Of a stretch of 64,000 nucleotides of DNA, positions 60,608-64,000 are shown piece after piece (the stretch's first letter is position 1; the number at the start of each line of letters is the position of its first letter). This DNA comes from Paenibacillus sp. (GTDB lineage: Bacteria > Bacillota > Bacilli > Paenibacillales > YIM-B00363): assembly GCF_031177825.1 (NCBI RefSeq), contig NZ_JAPSKE010000001.1, positions 1 through 64,000 of the forward strand, written 5' to 3'. The notes under the pieces were generated by a model. That model searched no databases and was not told the DNA's origin. It worked only from the letters and a program-made list of their open reading frames with translations. Made by a program: the position numbers and the translations under genes.

Positions 60608-62779
60608 TTATGTGTCGCCCCATGCCGCCAGCTCCATTTCGAAATCGTTGCCGAAATCTTTACTGACGGGGACGACCCGGATATTGCTCTTCGATAGCCA
60701 CAAGGAGTCGGAATCGATAAACAACGAGCCCTCGTAACGATAAATGCCGTTATCCAATGACTTCGATAAGGTGAGCTTGGTTTTCCAGATTCCGTTCTTA
60801 CCAGAACCGACCGCTTCCACTGTAACGTCTTTATGCCAGATCGGTCCTAAGGCGATCTCAGCCTCGAAACGAACCATGGTGAGACCGATTTTCGTAACCC
60901 GCAGAGAGGTAACGCCCGTCCTGCCGACTCGAACCTCATGCCAGTTGTCGCGGATAAATCGCTTGTAAGCAGCCACCCTGCCGGCGACCTCAAGGCCGTT
61001 GGCGGTGAAATACCTACCGCGAGTCATGACAGGTACATACAACCGTTTCCAGTATTCGTCGACCATGCGCTGCGTATTGAAGACCGGAGCCAATGAACAA
61101 ATCGATTCCTTCATCATGGCGACCCATTCCGCCGGAACGTCCTGTTCGTCGCGATCGTAGTACAACGGGACGATCCGGTGCTCGATCAACCCGTATAACG
61201 CCGCGCTGTCCGCGCGAATTCGTTCCTGATCGCTTCCTTCCGTCGCGCCGTCGATCGCCCAGCCGTTTCTGCCGTTATATCCCTCGCACCACCAGCCGTC
61301 AAGAATGCTGCAATTCAGAACCCCGTTTACAGCCGCTTTTTGTCCGCTCGTTCCGCTTGCCTCCATTGGCTTCACCGGGGTATTCAGCCAGACGTCAACC
61401 CCTTGGACCAACGCCTTCGCTTTTTCCATATTATAGTTTTCCACGACGAAAATTCGCCCTTTGAACCGCTCGGATTGCGAGACTTCTACGATTTTCTTAA
61501 TGAGCTCTTGACCCGGCTGGTCGGAAGGATGGGCTTTACCCGCAAACACAAAGCATACGGGACGCGACGGATCGTTAACGATGCAATCCAGACGTTCCAA
61601 ATCGGTAAACAACAGATATGCCCTCTTATACGTTGCGAATCGCCTTGCGAAGCCGACGATCAACGTCTTCCCGACGGAGGAGTCCGCGATCGGGAGACCC
61701 AGTCGTTCGATCATGTCGGACTGGTTTCGAAGATGCTTCTCCCATAACGCGGGAGCCGGTATCGATCGAATCGGGATCCAAGTTTTCGGATCCGCGAGGT
61801 TCTTCTCCCATCGGGAATCGAGATACTCGTCGAACAACGCTTTCATGCCCGGCGACAACCAGGTGCCGAGATGAATGCCGTTCGTAATCGAAGCGACCGG
61901 GATGTCTTCCATCGGGATATGAGGCATCCATTGATGAAGCAATTCCTTCGTTACCTCTTCGTGAAGCTTGCTTACACCGTTAACCATCGTCGATACCGTT
62001 ACGGCAAGGCGCGTCATATTAAAACCGTCGCCGATGCGGCCCAGCGACAACACCTTCTCCCGGTCCGCGCCAAGCTGCCAATAGAAATCCCCGAAATAAC
62101 GATCCATGATTTCCAAGCCGAATACATCATGCCCCGCCGGGACCGGAGTGTGCGTGGTGAACATCGTACTCGCTTTCACCGCTTCCAGCGCCGTATCGAA
62201 TGCCGTCCCCTCGGCTGTAAACTCACGAATCCGTTCCAATGCCATGAAAGCGGAGTGCCCCTCGTTAAGATGCCAAACCTCGGGTTGAATGCCTAACGCG
62301 CGGAGCAATCTGACGCCGCCGATGCCAAGAATGATTTCCTGACGGATGCGAGTGTCCGGGTCGCCCGGATACAGATGATCGGTTAAGCGTCGGTCCTGCT
62401 CTGGATTTCGGTCCACATCGGAGCTCAATAAATAGACCGTCACCCGTCCGACTACGACGGACCAAGCGACCAGGACGACCTTGCGATCGGCGATTGGGAC
62501 CTCGACCGATAAAGGGCGGCCGTCCGATGCAAGGACCGGCTTAACGGGAGATGTTTCCGGGTCGATCCGAGGAAAAAGATGTTCTTGTACGCCGTCTTCG
62601 CGTATTCGCTGCTGGAAGTACCCCTTACTATAGAAAATCCCGACCCCGATTAACGGGAGATCTAAATCGTTAGCAGCCTTAATATGGTCTCCCGCCAGTA
62701 CGCCAAGGCCGCCGGAATAAATCGGCAGCGATTCATCGATACCGTATTCGGCGGAAAAATAGGCCACGCAGCTCGACAT
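60608..62779 (-). CDS. glgP: Alpha-glucan phosphorylase (GT35, short archaeal/Thermotoga type)
   Basis: 723 residues. It opens SSCVAYFSAEYGIDESLPIY and SGGLGVLAGDHIKAANDLDL, the start of the short phosphorylase class. The PLP lysine lies in MEASGTSGQKAAVNGVLNCS; IPVASITNGIHLGTWLSP and FAGKAHPSDQPGQELIKKI are further active-site landmarks. It releases glucose 1-phosphate from glycogen or maltodextrin. The C-terminal ~90 residues form a beta domain (VTSLRVTKIGLTMVRFEAEI). It stands alone, without glg or mal neighbours in view. Confidence 0.9.
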   Translation of the reverse strand: MSSCVAYFSAEYGIDESLPIYSGGLGVLAGDHIKAANDLDLPLIGVGIFYSKGYFQQRIREDGVQEHLFPRIDPETSPVKPVLASDGRPLSVEVPIADRKVVLVAWSVVVGRVTVYLLSSDVDRNPEQDRRLTDHLYPGDPDTRIRQEIILGIGGVRLLRALGIQPEVWHLNEGHSAFMALERIREFTAEGTAFDTALEAVKASTMFTTHTPVPAGHDVFGLEIMDRYFGDFYWQLGADREKVLSLGRIGDGFNMTRLAVTVSTMVNGVSKLHEEVTKELLHQWMPHIPMEDIPVASITNGIHLGTWLSPGMKALFDEYLDSRWEKNLADPKTWIPIRSIPAPALWEKHLRNQSDMIERLGLPIADSSVGKTLIVGFARRFATYKRAYLLFTDLERLDCIVNDPSRPVCFVFAGKAHPSDQPGQELIKKIVEVSQSERFKGRIFVVENYNMEKAKALVQGVDVWLNTPVKPMEASGTSGQKAAVNGVLNCSILDGWWCEGYNGRNGWAIDGATEGSDQERIRADSAALYGLIEHRIVPLYYDRDEQDVPAEWVAMMKESICSLAPVFNTQRMVDEYWKRLYVPVMTRGRYFTANGLEVAGRVAAYKRFIRDNWHEVRVGRTGVTSLRVTKIGLTMVRFEAEIALGPIWHKDVTVEAVGSGKNGIWKTKLTLSKSLDNGIYRYEGSLFIDSDSLWLSKSNIRVVPVSKDFGNDFEMELAAWGDT

Positions 62780-62965
62780 TTCCTCACCCCAAGTCCCATC
62801 GCAGATGGTATCTTCTTTCGTTCATAACACCATATGCGTCGCAGCTAAGATGTGCTTATGCCCAACGTAACGCGGCGATCGTCACGTCGTCCGGATACAT
62901 GAAAAAAGACGCCCGGTTCGGGCGCCTGCGACGAATGTAATATTCAATCGGCGGGTATTGAGCGA

Positions 62966-63577
62966 TTATCGGCGTAACGACGGGGCATCCTGCTCGCGAA
63001 CGACGTAACCTCCGTGCCCGGTTAGACGCTCTTGCGGGAATGCCCGCCGAAGCGCCACAGTAATCACGGTAGCGGCAGCCGCCTTAATCAAATCCCCTGG
63101 AATGTATGGATAAAACCCTCCTGCCAACGCTTTCGACAGCGGCAGATGTAGCGAATGGGCAAGCCACGGCACGCCGGTCACGTACAGGAGAAGCGAACCG
63201 AAGCACGCCATGGCGAGGAAGACGATCGCGTGTCCTGTCCACCCCGTGGAGCGTACCTTCCCGACGACGAAACCGATCAAGAGCGCTGCGAACGGCCATG
63301 CTACGACGTACCCTCCAGTCGGTCCGAGCAGCGCCGCGATCCCGCCCCGCCCTCCCAGCAACGGAAGTCCAAGCACCGTCAGTACAACAACAAGCGTCAT
63401 GCTGAAGAAACCGTAACGCGCTCCGAGCAATCCTCCGGCGAGCATCACGGCGAGCGTCTGCAACGTGATCGGTACCGGCGTAAAACCGAGCGGTATGCTG
63501 ATATACCCGAATACGACGACCAACGCGGCGAACAGAGCGCTAAATGCCACTCCTCGCAAAGATAACGACTGTTTCAA
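62966..63577 (-). CDS. bioY: BioY, biotin-specific S component of an ECF transporter
   Basis: 203 residues, six helices. Start TTG at 63577 with AAGGAG ten bases ahead. BioY marks: IPLGFTPVPITLQTLAVMLA, GGRGGIAALLGPTGGYVVAW and GGFYPYIPGDLIKAAAATVI near the end. BioY binds biotin in the membrane and works with an ECF module. A BirA operator lies 35 bases upstream, shared with a divergent gene for an ECF-type ATPase, so biotin should repress both. The C terminus is ~15 residues longer than usual and charged. Confidence 0.95.
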   Translation of the reverse strand: MKQSLSLRGVAFSALFAALVVVFGYISIPLGFTPVPITLQTLAVMLAGGLLGARYGFFSMTLVVVLTVLGLPLLGGRGGIAALLGPTGGYVVAWPFAALLIGFVVGKVRSTGWTGHAIVFLAMACFGSLLLYVTGVPWLAHSLHLPLSKALAGGFYPYIPGDLIKAAAATVITVALRRAFPQERLTGHGGYVVREQDAPSLRR

Positions 63578-63611
63578 TTGAATCCCACTCCTTGTGTATG
63601 GTAAAGTATCA

Positions 63612-63644
63612 TTGTTAACCCCGGGCTGAAATATTGGTTAACAA
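63612..63644. promoter_or_regulatory. BirA operator between bioY and the ECF ATPase gene
   Basis: TTGTTAACC and GGTTAACAA are perfectly inverted with a 15-base spacer, matching the BirA box of Firmicutes. It lies in the 113-base divergent interval, so BirA-biotinyl-AMP would silence bioY and the ATPase gene together. Confidence 0.9.
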
Positions 63645-63690
63645 TTGGCAGATGGATTGTATCACAACAAGCGAGGATTGAATAGTCCCT

Positions 63691-64000
63691 ATGGAAAAAA
63701 TTGCGGTTACGTTACGCGAAGCGACCGTACATTACGCTGGGGCATCGTCGGAGCATATTTCGGCGTTGGAGCGCGTGTCGCTAGACTTATATAGAGGGTC
63801 TTGGACGGCTCTCGTCGGTCGCAACGGCGGCGGCAAGAGTACGCTGTCGAAAGCGTTGGCCGGAATCGCCCCGCTCTCGGGGGGATGTAGAAGCGTTGAC
63901 GAAGACGTCTCCGTTCACATGGTGCTGCAGCAACCGGAGACGCAAATACTAGGCGAGACGGTGTTCGAAGAACTGGCGCTATGCGCTTCGCGGGAGTTGG
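63691..64000 (+). CDS. ECF-type ABC ATPase, N-terminal part (runs off the right edge)
   Basis: 103 codons visible. MEKIAVTLREATVHYAGASS opens the domain; Walker A is ALVGRNGGGKSTLSKALAGI and the Q-loop region is HMVLQQPETQILGETVFEEL, which matches the EcfA/CbiO group that powers vitamin uptake. The walker and Q-loop are intact; signature and Walker B lie beyond the window. Its divergent position to bioY and the shared BirA box suggest a dedicated biotin module (BioM-like) rather than the general ECF ATPase. The ribosome site is weak (GAGG far upstream). Confidence 0.88.
   Translation, partial: MEKIAVTLREATVHYAGASSEHISALERVSLDLYRGSWTALVGRNGGGKSTLSKALAGIAPLSGGCRSVDEDVSVHMVLQQPETQILGETVFEELALCASREL

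Overview
The window looks like chromosomal DNA of a spore-forming, flagellated member of the Paenibacillaceae (Paenibacillus or Cohnella type). Supporting signs: a gerA-type germinant receptor operon, two LplB/YtcP/lipoprotein oligosaccharide ABC systems each paired with a membrane-anchored AraC regulator, a CcpA-type cre site, a Firmicute-type BirA box in front of bioY, AGGAGG ribosome sites, and IS110/IS21-type remnants. The metabolic operons are GC-rich. The strips between them are AT-richer and full of broken genes. No rRNA, tRNA or CRISPR array was seen.

Layout. 1-7.9 kb is a decayed accessory strip: a truncated acetyltransferase, a lipoprotein, an IS110 element with a frameshifted transposase and a candidate bridge RNA, a second IS110 remnant that keeps a related RNA region, a MarR/ArsA operon with three matching palindromes, and fragments of GntR, IS1111-type, MFS (YbfB) and LysR genes among copies of an IS-end-like repeat. 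7.9-11.8 kb is gerAA-gerAC-gerAB. 12.7-27.4 kb is a long minus-strand catabolic operon: GntR/FCD regulator, RbsA/RbsC/RbsB-type sugar importer, a large glycosidase-like protein, M20 hydrolase, RidA, metallo-hydrolase, class V aminotransferase, Zn-alcohol dehydrogenase, Gfo/Idh dehydrogenase and FAH hydrolase, with a chemoreceptor at its end. Its substrate is unknown; an amino- or acyl-substituted sugar is my guess.

27.8-35.1 kb is a plus-strand oligosaccharide importer with its AraC regulator, followed by an amidohydrolase and a small Rieske protein, then a group II intron-like tail. 35.4-40.5 kb holds small regulator/effector pairs (NAD(P)H oxidoreductase with HxlR; a fosmidomycin-resistance-type exporter with AraC). 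40.6-43.2 and 55.6-59.8 kb encode two large secreted paralogs with carbohydrate-binding-like N termini and beta-propellers; a similar 50-base block lies upstream of each. 43.7-46.3 kb has an orphan flgB, small membrane, GNAT and VOC genes, and a chimeric remnant. 46.4-54.6 kb is a minus-strand GH95 utilisation operon (LplB, YtcP, binding protein, AraC, alpha-L-fucosidase-type GH95) with a cre site in front. 60.6-64 kb holds a glucan phosphorylase and bioY divergent from an ECF ATPase gene, with a BirA operator between them.

Most interesting for follow-up: the two IS110 RNA regions with covarying hairpins, the uncharacterised catabolic operon, the amidohydrolase/Rieske pair in a sugar-uptake operon, the paired propeller proteins, and the compact MarR-ArsA and BirA-bioY-ECF regulatory designs.
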